From contig PIVM01000028.1 in assembly GCA_003353945.1 (NCBI GenBank), positions 1 to 49,250 on the forward strand: DNA of 49,250 bases, in the 5' to 3' direction. Positions 19,361-29,373 of the stretch are shown here, piece after piece (the first letter of the stretch is position 1; every line of letters begins with the position of its first letter). This stretch comes from Gammaproteobacteria bacterium (lineage in GTDB: Bacteria > Pseudomonadota > Gammaproteobacteria > Pseudomonadales > PIVM01). Below the pieces are notes generated by a model. The model was not told the origin of the DNA and did no database searches. It saw nothing but the letters and a program-made list of their open reading frames with translations. A program made the position numbers and the translations under genes.

Positions 19361-19939
19361 GCAATGGCAAGTGCTATCACTGCCGTGACCACTTCCTGTC
19401 GATTTGCTTAGAGCTATCAGATCATAAGCAGCACACAACAAAGCAAAAACAGTCAATATACATGTCGACTTTGCTAAAGTTGTGACATAGCGAGCAATCC
19501 TCAATCGCGATCAAAGGGAATGACTTGAGTTTTAACAATTGGCAGGATCATAATGCCTTGAAGGGTTAATGCAGATCAATTGATGCAATATGTTAGCCGT
19601 CAGGTATTATGCTTTGCCAAAGATGGAATAGCACAAGCAAAGTCCTTGTGAGAATTATGGAATTATGGAATTAGGCAGTTGGCTCGTTGATACACAGCAT
19701 GGAAAAGGCCGTTCAGACGAAGGCTGTAGTATACGACTTGAAAGTGTAATGGATGGTGTGGCTCCTCGGAAATGTTCAGGGTTCGTTGATGGGTTAATGG
19801 CCAATCGGGGCTGATCATCATTCCAGGTGTAAGGTCTGGCTTAAACGTATGCCTTTTAAAAGGCCCAATAGGGAAGACCACTAAAGCCCTTGCAATAAAG
19901 AGAGTTAGCGGTCTTTTTCGATGTGTTGCTTAGCCGAAA
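19361..19939. other. Intergenic region between icd and cspD
   Basis: About 580 bp with no supported gene. Short open frames lack ribosome-binding sites; a minus-strand frame at 19316-19504 would start on TTG and end in the repeat-coded (DK)n tail. It contains an 8-bp tandem repeat at 19652-19675 (GAATTATG twice, then GAATTAGG). No clear cspD terminator was seen. Confidence 0.4.
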
Positions 19940-20239
19940 TCAGGGAATTTCTAAAGACTGGTCTATAGATGGTGCTTCGACCGGAGATTCAACAGCTGAG
20001 TCTTCATTTTCAATACGGCTTGGTTGTTGCCTGTCCAACGCTTGAATATTAGAAGCGTGAAGACCTTTCGGGCCGGGAATCGTATCGAATGCCACAAGCT
20101 GACCTGCTTTCAAGGTTTTGTAGCCTTCCATGACGATTGACGTGTAATGGGCGAAGATATCACCACCACCGTCATCGTCGGGTAAAATGAACCCGTATCC
20201 TTTAGCATTATTGAACCACTTTACGATACCTGTTTGCAT
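19940..20239 (-). CDS. cspD: Cold-shock-domain protein CspD
   Basis: 99 residues. The cold-shock domain spans about 1-67 with RNP1-like KGYGFI (13-18) and RNP2-like DIFAHY (28-33), which bind single-stranded nucleic acid. In E. coli CspD is a stationary-phase inhibitor of replication. The Ser/Glu/Pro-rich acidic tail (about 70-99) is longer than in ordinary Csp proteins, as usual for CspD. AAGGAC about 7 nt before ATG 20239 is a good ribosome-binding site. It is divergent from clpS, the conserved position in gammaproteobacteria. Binding specificity was not assessable. Confidence 0.9.
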   Translation of the reverse strand: MQTGIVKWFNNAKGYGFILPDDDGGGDIFAHYTSIVMEGYKTLKAGQLVAFDTIPGPKGLHASNIQALDRQQPSRIENEDSAVESPVEAPSIDQSLEIP

Positions 20240-20468
20240 GGTGCTTGTCCTTCTTATTATTTGTTGCTCTAAGAGCGTTGTGCATTGATCTCCGAAAGAA
20301 CTAGATTCCGTCAGAAACCTACAAAATTGCCATTTCCAAAGGGACTGATATAGTTTTTACCATGATTATAGGTCGTGTCAAGTATCAGTTTACTAGCCGA
20401 GGTGCTAATTGGGCATGTAAAATATAATTCCGTAGTGTGATTGATCTCTTATTTTATTGGTTTTGATA

Positions 20469-20834
20469 ATGGGTAAAGTTAAAAATCTTCGACTAACATT
20501 AAATAAAGATGACGAGCAGGGCGATCCTGATTCGGAAGGTGGTTTAGCTGTACAGGAGGCTAAGCCGAAACTGAAAAAGCCGCCAATGTATAAGGTCATA
20601 ATGCTCAATGATGACTATACGCCCATGGATTTCGTCGTCGATGTACTAGAACACTTTTTTTATATGAATCGGGAGAAAGCGACTCGGGTGATGCTTACCG
20701 TTCATACTGCTGGCCGGGCGGTGTGCGGGATTTATACAAAAGATGTTGCTGAGACAAAAGCCACTCAGGTGAATCAATACGCAAGAGAAAATGAGCATCC
20801 ATTACTCTGTGAAATAGAATCGTCCGAGAGCTAG
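20469..20834 (+). CDS. clpS: ATP-dependent Clp protease adaptor ClpS
   Basis: 121 residues from ATG 20469 (a TTG at 20457 would add four residues). ClpS binds N-degron substrates (Leu, Phe, Tyr, Trp at the N-terminus) and hands them to ClpA. The N-degron pocket motif [10 protein letters not shown] and the His of [10 protein letters not shown] are present, as are the ClpA-contact segment YKVIMLNDD and the flexible acidic N-terminus ([10 protein letters not shown]). No recognisable Shine-Dalgarno precedes the ATG: the 20 nt upstream are T-rich. It is followed by clpA after 26 bp, as in other gammaproteobacteria. Confidence 0.96.
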   Translation: MGKVKNLRLTLNKDDEQGDPDSEGGLAVQEAKPKLKKPPMYKVIMLNDDYTPMDFVVDVLEHFFYMNREKATRVMLTVHTAGRAVCGIYTKDVAETKATQVNQYARENEHPLLCEIESSES

Positions 20835-20860
20835 ATATTAAATTAAGAGGTATTGTAGAC

Positions 20861-23134
20861 ATGTTAAGTAAGGACCTTGAGGTCACATTAAATCAAGCGT
20901 TTAAAGGGGCTAGGTCGAAACGACATGAGTTTATGACGGTTGAGCACTTGTTGCTGGCATTGATAGATAATGATTCTGCCGCAGATGTGTTGAAAGCTTG
21001 TGGAGCGAACCTAGGTAGTTTAAGGAGCGAATTACTGGAGTTTCTGGAGTCCACAACGCCTCTGTTACCTGATAGTGATATCGACCGCGAAACCCAGCCT
21101 ACATTGGGCTTTCAGCGTGTATTGCAACGAGCTGTATTTCATGTGCAATCGTCTGGCAAAAAAGAAGTTACTGGCGCTAACGTGCTGGTAGCGATCTTTA
21201 GTGAGCAGGAAAGCCAGGCTGTTTACTTTTTAAAGCAGGAAAGCGTCGCCAGGCTTGATGTCGTCAATTACATCACTCATGGCATTTCCAAAGTTTCTGG
21301 TCATTCAGATGGTAGTGAACATGGGCAGGAGCAGCATGATGAAGATCACCATGTTGGTAACGATGGTGCTGCGCCTGAAAGTAGTCCGCTTGAGGCCTAT
21401 GCGACCAATTTGAATGAACAGGCTTCACGCGGCCGTATAGATCCCCTGGTGGGGCGTGCAGAGGAGGTTCGGCGGGTTTCACAGATATTGGGTCGGCGTC
21501 GTAAAAATAATCCGCTGTTGGTTGGTGAATCTGGAGTGGGTAAAACGGCGATTGCAGAAGGTCTGGCTAAGATGATTGTCGATGGTCAGGTGCCAGAGAT
21601 GCTGTCCCAAAGCACGGTCTATGAGCTTGATCTAGGTTCTTTGCTTGCGGGCACAAAATATCGCGGTGATTTTGAAAAACGTTTCAAGGGACTGCTGGCT
21701 GAGCTGAAAAAACAAGAGCATGCCATTTTGTTTATTGATGAAATTCACACCATTATTGGCGCTGGCGCAGCATCCGGTGGTGTCATGGATGCATCCAATT
21801 TGCTCAAGCCCCTACTAACCTCAGGTGATCTGCGTTGCATTGGTTCGACGACATATCAGGAATATCGAGGGGTTTTTGATAAAGATCGTGCCTTGTCTAG
21901 AAGGTTTCAGAAAGTCGACGTGCTTGAGCCCAGTGTGGATGAAACCTATCGAATTTTGAAAGGCCTTAAGAGTCGTTTTGAAGAACATCATGAGTTAACT
22001 TATACGGATCGGGCGTTAAGGGCGGCAGCTGAGTTGGCTGAGCGATATATTACTGATCGTTTTATGCCGGATAAGGCGATTGACGTGATTGATGAAGCCG
22101 GTGCTTTCCAACGTTTGCAGCCTGTCAGCAAACGTAAAAAGAAGGTTGGTGTGACGGATGTTGAAAATATCGTTGCCACGATTGCCCGCATACCGCCCAA
22201 GACTGTTAATACGTCCGATAAAAATGCTCTTCACGATCTTGAAACCAATCTTAAGCGCGTTGTATTTGGACAGGATAAGGCGATCGATGCGCTGGCAACG
22301 TCTATTAAAATGTCTCGGGCTGGTTTGAAATCGATTGAAAAACCCATCGGCTCATTTCTGTTTGCAGGACCTACAGGCGTGGGTAAGACCGAAGTCAGTC
22401 GACAGTTGGCTGAAATTATGGGGTTGGAATTGATTCGCTTTGATATGTCCGAGTATATGGAGCGTCATACTGTGTCTCGACTGATCGGAGCGCCGCCAGG
22501 GTATGTCGGTTTTGATCAAGGCGGTTTGTTAACTGACGCAGTGACAAAGCATCCTCACAGTGTTGTTTTGCTGGATGAAATTGAAAAGGCACACCCTGAA
22601 GTATTTAACCTTCTGTTACAGGTGATGGATCATGGTACGCTGACAGACAATAATGGGCGTAAGGCTGATTTTAGAAATGTCATTCTTGTTATGACAACCA
22701 ATGCAGGTGCCGAAACGCTCAGTAAGCGGTCTATCGGATTTACCCTGCAGGATAATTCCACCGATGGCATGGAAATAGTGAAGAAGGCTTTTAGTCCGGA
22801 ATTTCGTAATCGGCTTGATAGCATTATTCAGTTTAATCACTTGGATCCGTCAGTTATTTTGACTGTGGTTGATAAGTTCCTTTGCGAGTTACAGACTCAA
22901 CTGGATGATAAGAAAGTCACGTTGGAAGTTGATGAACAAGCACGCGAATGGTTAGTCAATAAAGGCTATGATCAGGATATGGGTGCCAGGCCTATGGCGC
23001 GAATTATCCAGGAGCACATCAAAAAGCCATTGGCTGAAATGGTATTGTTTGGTGAGCTTTCCACTAACGGCGGTTTTGTTAGAGTGAGTGTTGAAGGGGA
23101 TGAGCTCGTGTTGAAAGAAGAGGCGCTGCATTAA
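20861..23134 (+). CDS. clpA: ATP-dependent Clp protease ATP-binding subunit ClpA
   Basis: 757 residues (E. coli 758). This AAA+ unfoldase feeds substrates, including ClpS-delivered N-degron proteins, into ClpP. The N-domain (1-145) contains two Clp-N repeats. A His/Asp/Glu-rich linker follows ([17 protein letters not shown]). AAA1 has Walker [10 protein letters not shown] and Walker [13 protein letters not shown]2 has GPTGVGKTE and [17 protein letters not shown] in the second domain is the IGF/L loop that docks to ClpP. AAGAGGT is about 10 nt before ATG 20861. The stop codon lies inside the loop of a hairpin at 23117-23145. clpP is not in this window. Confidence 0.97.
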   Translation: MLSKDLEVTLNQAFKGARSKRHEFMTVEHLLLALIDNDSAADVLKACGANLGSLRSELLEFLESTTPLLPDSDIDRETQPTLGFQRVLQRAVFHVQSSGKKEVTGANVLVAIFSEQESQAVYFLKQESVARLDVVNYITHGISKVSGHSDGSEHGQEQHDEDHHVGNDGAAPESSPLEAYATNLNEQASRGRIDPLVGRAEEVRRVSQILGRRRKNNPLLVGESGVGKTAIAEGLAKMIVDGQVPEMLSQSTVYELDLGSLLAGTKYRGDFEKRFKGLLAELKKQEHAILFIDEIHTIIGAGAASGGVMDASNLLKPLLTSGDLRCIGSTTYQEYRGVFDKDRALSRRFQKVDVLEPSVDETYRILKGLKSRFEEHHELTYTDRALRAAAELAERYITDRFMPDKAIDVIDEAGAFQRLQPVSKRKKKVGVTDVENIVATIARIPPKTVNTSDKNALHDLETNLKRVVFGQDKAIDALATSIKMSRAGLKSIEKPIGSFLFAGPTGVGKTEVSRQLAEIMGLELIRFDMSEYMERHTVSRLIGAPPGYVGFDQGGLLTDAVTKHPHSVVLLDEIEKAHPEVFNLLLQVMDHGTLTDNNGRKADFRNVILVMTTNAGAETLSKRSIGFTLQDNSTDGMEIVKKAFSPEFRNRLDSIIQFNHLDPSVILTVVDKFLCELQTQLDDKKVTLEVDEQAREWLVNKGYDQDMGARPMARIIQEHIKKPLAEMVLFGELSTNGGFVRVSVEGDELVLKEEALH

Positions 23135-23145
23135 GCGGCCTCTTC
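23117..23145 (-). terminator. Hairpin spanning the clpA stop, possible infA terminator
   Basis: GAAGAGGC at 23117-23124 pairs with GCCTCTTC at 23138-23145, with a 13-nt loop that contains the clpA TAA. Read on the minus strand it is followed by TTTC, so it could end the infA transcript 32 bp past its stop and also protect the clpA 3' end. Confidence 0.45.
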
Positions 23146-23176
23146 GATTCCCATGTGGTGCTTATGGAGGTAGTGC

Positions 23177-23395
23177 TTATCGAGCCCGGTAAGTGATGCG
23201 ACCTTTACTTAGATCGTAGGGCGTTAATTCAACGCGCACCTTGTCGCCAGTGAGTATGCGGATGTAATTTTTGCGCATTTTGCCGGAGATATGGGCCGTG
23301 ACTACATGGCCATTTTCTAGTTTTACACGAAAAGTCGTATTTGGCAGGGTGTCGATGACTTCCCCTTCCATTTCAATTTGATCTTCTTTTGCCAT
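23177..23395 (-). CDS. infA: Translation initiation factor IF-1
   Basis: 72 residues, exactly the usual length. It is a single S1/OB-fold protein that occupies the ribosomal A site during initiation together with IF-2 and IF-3. Sequence from [29 protein letters not shown] to [18 protein letters not shown] matches IF-1 throughout, including the conserved LSKGRITYR end. AGAGGT is upstream of ATG 23395. Located between convergent clpA and the bpt/aat genes, its standard place in pseudomonads. Confidence 0.98.
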   Translation of the reverse strand: MAKEDQIEMEGEVIDTLPNTTFRVKLENGHVVTAHISGKMRKNYIRILTGDKVRVELTPYDLSKGRITYRAR

Positions 23396-23588
23396 GCGGC
23401 GATTACCTCTGCCTTTCTAAGCTTTACGTTTTTTCAATTTGCGTTTGAAAAAATGCCTGAACCGATAATGAAACACCGGATTGAACCGATTGATGGTCAA
23501 TTTTAGAGGCGGAGATTTTGCCCTATTTTTTGCCGATTGGCAAAGATTGCTTTCGCTAATTACATTTGCTCAAAAGCGCTGGTGACGA

Positions 23589-24293
23589 TTATAAACAAAG
23601 CCATTGACCGTGGATGTAATACTCCAACGGACGAAAATTGCTTTTGTAACTCATTTTATCGCAGTTTTTAATCCAATAACCGAGATAGACAGAAGGTAGT
23701 TTAAGGCTAATCGCTAATTCTACCTGCCATAAGATGCAATAACTACCCAGACTGCGGCGGTTGTCCGTGGTATCGAAATACGTGTATACCGAGGATAGTC
23801 CATTATCAAGAATATCAACAACGGCAACAGCTTTGAGTTGATTTTCCAGCCAAAAGGCATAATAGCGGGTTAGTTCCCACTCGCGGGTAAGAAAGGATTC
23901 ATATTGATCACGGCTTGGTGGGTACATGTCGCCATCGAAATGCCTGTCATTGATGTAGCGGTGGTATAACTCGTAATAGGGAGCGCTCTTGATATGAGGG
24001 GGATTGGTAACGTTTAAATCCTGATTGCGTCGCCAAATCTTTTTTTGGCTTTTGCTTTGGACAAATCTATCGACAGGGATTCGCACTGGAACGCATGCCT
24101 GACACTCCCGGCAATGAGGGGCATAGAGGTGCCCTCCACTGCGTCTGAAGCCTGATTCTGATAGATGGCTGTAGATCTGCCGGGTGATAATCGCTTGTGG
24201 ATCAATGAACAGGGTTGTAGCTTCCCGGTCAGCAATGTAGCTACAGGGATGAGGTTGAGTGGTATAGACCTTGAGGTTACTTATGCTGGTCAA
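23589..24293 (-). CDS. bpt: Aspartate/glutamate leucyltransferase (Bpt)
   Basis: 234 residues. Bpt adds Leu from Leu-tRNA to proteins with N-terminal Asp or Glu, creating N-degrons for ClpS-ClpA. The N-terminal ATE domain begins with YTTQPHPCSYI and holds the Cys-rich HCRECQACVPVRIPVDRF. The C-terminal half has DMYPPSRDQYESFL, YFDTTDNRRSLGSY and YLGYWIKNCDKMSYKSNF. The start is TTG 24293, with AGAGGTG ending 5 nt before it. This TTG and its ribosome-binding site lie in a 16-bp tandem duplication. Downstream of aat on the same strand (30-bp gap), so the two transferases are probably coexpressed. Confidence 0.96.
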   Translation of the reverse strand: MTSISNLKVYTTQPHPCSYIADREATTLFIDPQAIITRQIYSHLSESGFRRSGGHLYAPHCRECQACVPVRIPVDRFVQSKSQKKIWRRNQDLNVTNPPHIKSAPYYELYHRYINDRHFDGDMYPPSRDQYESFLTREWELTRYYAFWLENQLKAVAVVDILDNGLSSVYTYFDTTDNRRSLGSYCILWQVELAISLKLPSVYLGYWIKNCDKMSYKSNFRPLEYYIHGQWLCL

Positions 24294-24318
24294 TGTAACA
24301 CCTCTTCAATGTAACACC
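24290..24318. repeat. Tandem duplication of the bpt ribosome-binding site and start codon
   Basis: TCAATGTAACACC occurs at 24290-24302 and again at 24306-24318 (period 16 bp). On the minus strand each copy reads GGTGTTACATTGA, so the Shine-Dalgarno and TTG start of bpt are present twice. The upstream copy is out of frame with the gene. Confidence 0.9.
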
Positions 24319-24323
24319 CATAT

Positions 24324-25022
24324 TCAGCGATTCTCTGGGTTTTGCTGGCCTTGCCATGCATTGGGTAGTTTCACCCATCGTTCCAGTAATCTATTAAATT
24401 CGGTTCGTGGCAGCCTGTTGGCACCAAAACGAGATAGGTGTTCACTCTCTATTTGGCAGTCAATAAGGCGAAAGCCCCAGTGTTGTAGTTGCCTGACAAA
24501 ATGTACAAAGCCCACCTTGGATGCATTACTGACCTGGCTGAACATTGACTCACCAAAGAAGACTTTGCCGATTGCAACGCCGTAAAGACCACCCACTAAA
24601 TCATTATCTTGCCAGACTTCAACAGAGTGAGCATGCCCGCGTCGATACAACTCATTATAGGCATTCTCCATGGAGTTTGTAATCCATGTGCCTTCCACTC
24701 CATTTCTGCTGGCGGCACAGTTGCGGATAACTTCCGGGAAATGTTGATCCAGAGTGATGTCGAAAAGTTCGCGTCGAAGCGTTTTCTCGAGCTTGCGAGA
24801 AACATGCAATTGATCAGGAAGCAAAACAAAGCGAGGATTGGGGGACCACCACAAGATTGGCTGTGGATCATCGTACCAGGGAAATATGCCCATTTGATAG
24901 GCGAGCAACAAGCGTTCGGGTGACAGATCGCCACCGACGGCAAGTAGTCCATCCGGATCATCGAGTGCTTGCTCGGTATCCGGAAACCATAGTTGCTCAT
25001 CAAGCCAGATCAATTCAGCCAT
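24324..25022 (-). CDS. aat: Leucyl/phenylalanyl-tRNA--protein transferase
   Basis: 232 residues (E. coli 234). It attaches Leu or Phe from aminoacyl-tRNA to proteins with N-terminal Arg or Lys (and some Met), marking them for ClpS-ClpAP. Motifs: [20 protein letters not shown], the hallmark [48 protein letters not shown] and [18 protein letters not shown]. The ribosome-binding site before ATG 25022 is weak; a triplicated 16-bp repeat begins 10 bp upstream. Located between bpt and trxB on the minus strand, as in Pseudomonas. Confidence 0.97.
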   Translation of the reverse strand: MAELIWLDEQLWFPDTEQALDDPDGLLAVGGDLSPERLLLAYQMGIFPWYDDPQPILWWSPNPRFVLLPDQLHVSRKLEKTLRRELFDITLDQHFPEVIRNCAASRNGVEGTWITNSMENAYNELYRRGHAHSVEVWQDNDLVGGLYGVAIGKVFFGESMFSQVSNASKVGFVHFVRQLQHWGFRLIDCQIESEHLSRFGANRLPRTEFNRLLERWVKLPNAWQGQQNPENR

Positions 25023-25031
25023 AAGGTGACT

Positions 25032-25079
25032 CTAGTAACAATCTAAGCTAGTAACAATCTAAGCTAGTAACAATCTAAG
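25032..25079. repeat. Three perfect 16-bp tandem repeats upstream of aat
   Basis: CTAGTAACAATCTAAG occurs three times without a mismatch (25032-25047, 25048-25063, 25064-25079), starting 10 bp before the aat start codon. It could be a leader element or simply replication slippage. Confidence 0.95.
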
Positions 25080-25099
25080 CCAACCACTTTCTCGAACTA

Positions 25100-25135
25100 C
25101 TTCTGTATACAGTACGTTCTATACAGGTACAGAAG
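25100..25135. terminator. Hairpin between trxB and aat
   Basis: CTTCTGTA (25100-25107) pairs with TACAGAAG (25128-25135); the loop contains overlapping TATACAG half-sites. It lies 57 bp past the trxB stop. It has no T-run, so it may be a weak terminator or a protein-binding palindrome. Confidence 0.3.
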
Positions 25136-25191
25136 CGTCTAACATTTTGTAGTCAAGATTAAAATGCAAAGCTGGTTATATATTTAAGTCA

Positions 25192-26184
<993 letters not shown>

Positions 26185-26342
26185 TTATAAAGGTGTTGTT
26201 TACTTGATAGCTAAATTGATGCTATTAAAGGCGCTTATGATAGATTAAAGGCGACTTTGTCGCAAAGTAGTCTATCCTGATTGTTGAGTTTGTAAGATGA
26301 TGAAAACAAACGCTAAGTACCCAATGTTATGCGGTAAATCAT

Positions 26343-26350
26343 GCTAGTAT
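26343..26350 (+). promoter_or_regulatory. Candidate extended -10 element for ftsK
   Basis: The context ATGCTAGTATG gives an extended -10 (TG, one base, then TAGTAT at 26345-26350), 43 bp before the ftsK GTG. No clear -35 is present, which is common with extended -10 promoters. Weak prediction. Confidence 0.3.
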
Positions 26351-26392
26351 GCGCGCCTGACAGACAACATTTTATATCCGGTTCGTGGCACT

Positions 26393-28723
26393 GTGGCTGA
26401 AACATCGACTAACAGCAATTTTAGAGACACTATGTTACCACGTTTGAAAGAAGGTGGTTTCATTGCTGCGCTGGCATTATGCCTCTATTTTGTTTTGGCG
26501 TTGGGCAGTTATAGCTCCCAGGATCCTGGCTGGTCGACAACCGGAGAGTCGGGAGGAGTCATACTCAATGCCGTCGGTCGATCTGGCGCTTGGGTTGCCG
26601 ATTTTTTGTTCTCGCAGGTTGGCTATACAGCCTATCTTATTCCCCTGATGCTGGCCTATCGCGCCTGGATATTGTTTCGTGAGCGTTATGATTCTTTAGG
26701 ATTTGATTGGGCAACAGTTGCCATTAGAGTGGTAGGGTTATTACTGGTGCTCATTAGTTCCACCGGATTATCTGCCTTTAATGACAGTATTAATGCGATG
26801 TTTGCATTGCCCAATGGCAATGGTGGTTCGCTGGGTTTGGCGATAAGAGAATCGACTTATCAAAGTTTTAATCTGCTGGGTAGTCGATTGGTGCTGGTGT
26901 CGGTCTTTCTGTTTGGAATGACCATATTCACTGATCTGTCCTGGTTACGTATGATGGACAAAGTCGGTGAGTTGACTTTTTGCTTGTTTTATAAAAGCAA
27001 AGAGATAGGGGGGCGACTTACGGCGTCTTGGAAAGCAAACCGAGAAGCCAGGCAGGTTCAGGAAAAGCGCAAGGCTGTTATTGAATCTCACAAAGAAAAA
27101 GAGAAAAAACGTCCCAAGCCAAAGATTGAGAAAAAGCCAAAGCCCGTACAAAAAGGTGAGCGCATAGAGCGCGAAAAGCAACAGAATCTATTTGAGTCTC
27201 CATCGGAAGGACAGTTGCCCCCACTGAATCTGCTACATCCGGTGGATAGTCATGAGCCCAAGGGTTATTCCGCCGAAGCACTTGAGGCAATGTCGCGGTT
27301 GTTGGAATTGAAGCTCTTGGATTTTGGTGTCGAGGCAGAAGTCACGGCAGTCTATCCGGGACCAGTGATTACCCGTTTCGAAATTCAACCGGCTCCCGGC
27401 GTGAAAGTCAGTAAAATCAGCGGCCTGGCCAAAGATCTGGCTCGCTCCCTGGCAGTGATCAGTGTGCGGGTGGTAGAGGTTATTCCTGGCAAGTCTGTTA
27501 TCGGTATTGAAATTCCCAATGAGGACCGAGAAATTGTTTTGCTCAGTCAGGTGCTTTCATCAAAAACCTACGACAATGCCAAATCTGCCGTAACCTTGGC
27601 TTTGGGGAAAGATATATCTGGCGAACCTGTTGTTGCGGATCTGGCAAAAATGCCACATCTGCTGGTGGCAGGCACTACAGGCTCAGGGAAATCAGTGGGT
27701 GTCAATGCCATGCTGTTAAGCTTGTTGTTCAAGTCTACTGCGGACGAGGTGCGACTGATACTGGTTGATCCGAAAATGCTGGAACTGTCTGTTTATGAGG
27801 GTATTCCGCACTTGCTGACACCTGTGATCACTGACATGAAAGATGCAGCTAACGGTTTGCGCTGGTGTGTCGGCGAAATGGAACGACGCTATAAGTTGAT
27901 GGCGGCTTTGGGTGTGAGAAATCTGGCAGGTTTCAATAAAAAAGTGCGTGAGGCTGCAAAAACCGGCTCCCCGATTGCCGATCCGCTATGGAAACCGGAA
28001 GAGGAATTTGTCGCTGGCGAGGATGTCCCAACGGCGCCCGCGTTGGAGGTTTTACCTGCAATCGTCGTGGTGATAGACGAATTTGCCGACATGATGATGA
28101 TTGTAGGTAAAAAGGTTGAAGAACTCATTGCCCGTATTGCTCAGAAAGCTAGGGCGGCGGGTATCCATCTTATTTTGGCGACACAGCGACCCTCGGTCGA
28201 TGTCATTACAGGCCTTATCAAGGCAAATGTGCCCACACGTATAGGATTTCAGGTTTCATCAAAAATTGATTCCCGCACCATTCTTGATCAGGGCGGCGCT
28301 GAGCAGCTGCTCGGGCACGGCGATATGTTGTACCTGCCACCTGGCAGCGGATTGCCGGTCAGGATTCATGGTGCTTTTGTGGCCGACGAAGAGGTGCACG
28401 CCGTTGTTGCTGACATGAAGCGACGCGGTAAACCAAACTATATTGAAAGTTTGCTTGAGGACGCGGCGTCTGAGGTGATTCCCGGGCTGGCAGCGTCCGG
28501 GTCAGAGCAGGCAGATAGCGAGGCGGACCCTCTTTACGATGAAGCGATTCAATTTGTTACCGATAGCCGAAAAGCATCGATCTCAGCGGTACAACGGAAA
28601 CTGCGGATTGGGTATAATCGCGCTGCACGTATGATTGAAGCGATGGAAGCCGCTGGCGTGGTTTCAGCGATGAGCAGTAACGGCCAGCGAGAGGTTATCG
28701 CCCCACCACCTATAAAAGACTAA
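26393..28723 (+). CDS. ftsK: DNA translocase FtsK
   Basis: 776 residues. FtsK anchors at the division septum and pumps DNA to resolve and segregate chromosomes with XerCD. The N-terminus (about 20-205) has four to five membrane helices. A Lys/Glu-rich linker (about 215-265) is short compared with E. coli. The motor follows, with Walker [14 protein letters not shown] and Walker [13 protein letters not shown]. The C-terminal gamma winged helix (about 705-770, [20 protein letters not shown]) recognises polar DNA motifs (KOPS). The start is GTG 26393 with a poor ribosome-binding site; ATG 26432 (AGAG 5-6 nt upstream) is an alternative that still keeps all domains. lolA follows with a 1-bp overlap. 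Confidence 0.97.
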   Translation: MAETSTNSNFRDTMLPRLKEGGFIAALALCLYFVLALGSYSSQDPGWSTTGESGGVILNAVGRSGAWVADFLFSQVGYTAYLIPLMLAYRAWILFRERYDSLGFDWATVAIRVVGLLLVLISSTGLSAFNDSINAMFALPNGNGGSLGLAIRESTYQSFNLLGSRLVLVSVFLFGMTIFTDLSWLRMMDKVGELTFCLFYKSKEIGGRLTASWKANREARQVQEKRKAVIESHKEKEKKRPKPKIEKKPKPVQKGERIEREKQQNLFESPSEGQLPPLNLLHPVDSHEPKGYSAEALEAMSRLLELKLLDFGVEAEVTAVYPGPVITRFEIQPAPGVKVSKISGLAKDLARSLAVISVRVVEVIPGKSVIGIEIPNEDREIVLLSQVLSSKTYDNAKSAVTLALGKDISGEPVVADLAKMPHLLVAGTTGSGKSVGVNAMLLSLLFKSTADEVRLILVDPKMLELSVYEGIPHLLTPVITDMKDAANGLRWCVGEMERRYKLMAALGVRNLAGFNKKVREAAKTGSPIADPLWKPEEEFVAGEDVPTAPALEVLPAIVVVIDEFADMMMIVGKKVEELIARIAQKARAAGIHLILATQRPSVDVITGLIKANVPTRIGFQVSSKIDSRTILDQGGAEQLLGHGDMLYLPPGSGLPVRIHGAFVADEEVHAVVADMKRRGKPNYIESLLEDAASEVIPGLAASGSEQADSEADPLYDEAIQFVTDSRKASISAVQRKLRIGYNRAARMIEAMEAAGVVSAMSSNGQREVIAPPPIKD

Positions 28724-29373
28724 TGATGTTGATTAGATATTCGATTTTTCTACTTGTCGGTCTGTGCTTGTCTTCCTTGTCGGTAGGAATGATGGCTGCA
28801 GAGCAAGCTAATCTGGATGCCAAACGCTTAGCAGAGCTGCTGTCCGCATTTGATAGCTTGCAAGCCGATTTCAATCAACGGGTTATTGATAGTTCTGGCG
28901 AACTGCTACAGGAATACAAGGGCACTATCACTGTCAAAAAGCCGGGCAAGCTGTATTGGGAGTCATTTGAACCGCTTGCGCAAATAGTAGTCAGCGATAA
29001 TCAGACATTATGGTATTACGATGCAGATCTTGAGCAAGTCACCATTCGACCTGTCAGCGATGAACTCAGCTTTACGCCGGCAATGATTTTGGGTGGAGAC
29101 ACTGAAAAACTGTCAACGCATTTTACGATAAAAAAAATGTTAGAAGACGCCGGATCGCTTCAGTTTGAGTTGAAACCGATCACAGAAGATAAAGTGTTTG
29201 AGCGCCTGATCCTGAAGTTTGAAAAGGAAACACTGGTGCAGATTGAGTTGTTTGATAGCCTGGATCAAATCACGTCTATTCAGTTTTCTGGAATGCAGAT
29301 AAACCCGGTTTTGCAAGATGCGCTTTTCAACTTTGTACCGCCACCAGGTACAGATGTGCTGCAAGATGAATAA
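28723..29373 (+). CDS. lolA: Outer-membrane lipoprotein carrier protein LolA
   Basis: 216 residues. LolA is the periplasmic chaperone that takes lipoproteins from LolCDE to LolB at the outer membrane. A signal peptide is visible (SIFLLVGLCLSSLSVGMMAA, cleavage near residue 26). The mature protein has LLSAFDSLQADFNQRVIDSSG, GTITVKKPGKLYWESFEP and LWYYDADLEQVTIRPV, all standard for LolA. The ATG overlaps the ftsK stop as TAATG, with a second ATG immediately after. rarA begins within its last codons. This ftsK-lolA-rarA order is conserved in gammaproteobacteria. Confidence 0.96.
   Translation: MMLIRYSIFLLVGLCLSSLSVGMMAAEQANLDAKRLAELLSAFDSLQADFNQRVIDSSGELLQEYKGTITVKKPGKLYWESFEPLAQIVVSDNQTLWYYDADLEQVTIRPVSDELSFTPAMILGGDTEKLSTHFTIKKMLEDAGSLQFELKPITEDKVFERLILKFEKETLVQIELFDSLDQITSIQFSGMQINPVLQDALFNFVPPPGTDVLQDE

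Noticed and set aside
19316-19504. 62-codon minus-strand frame with a (DK)n tail after icd
   Set aside because: TTG start without a ribosome-binding site; the tail is only the TTTATC repeat and the icd terminator read in reverse.
25103-25126. CTGTATACAG-type sequences suggesting a LexA box between trxB and aat
   Set aside because: The half-site spacing does not fit CTGT-N8-ACAG; a hairpin is the simpler reading.
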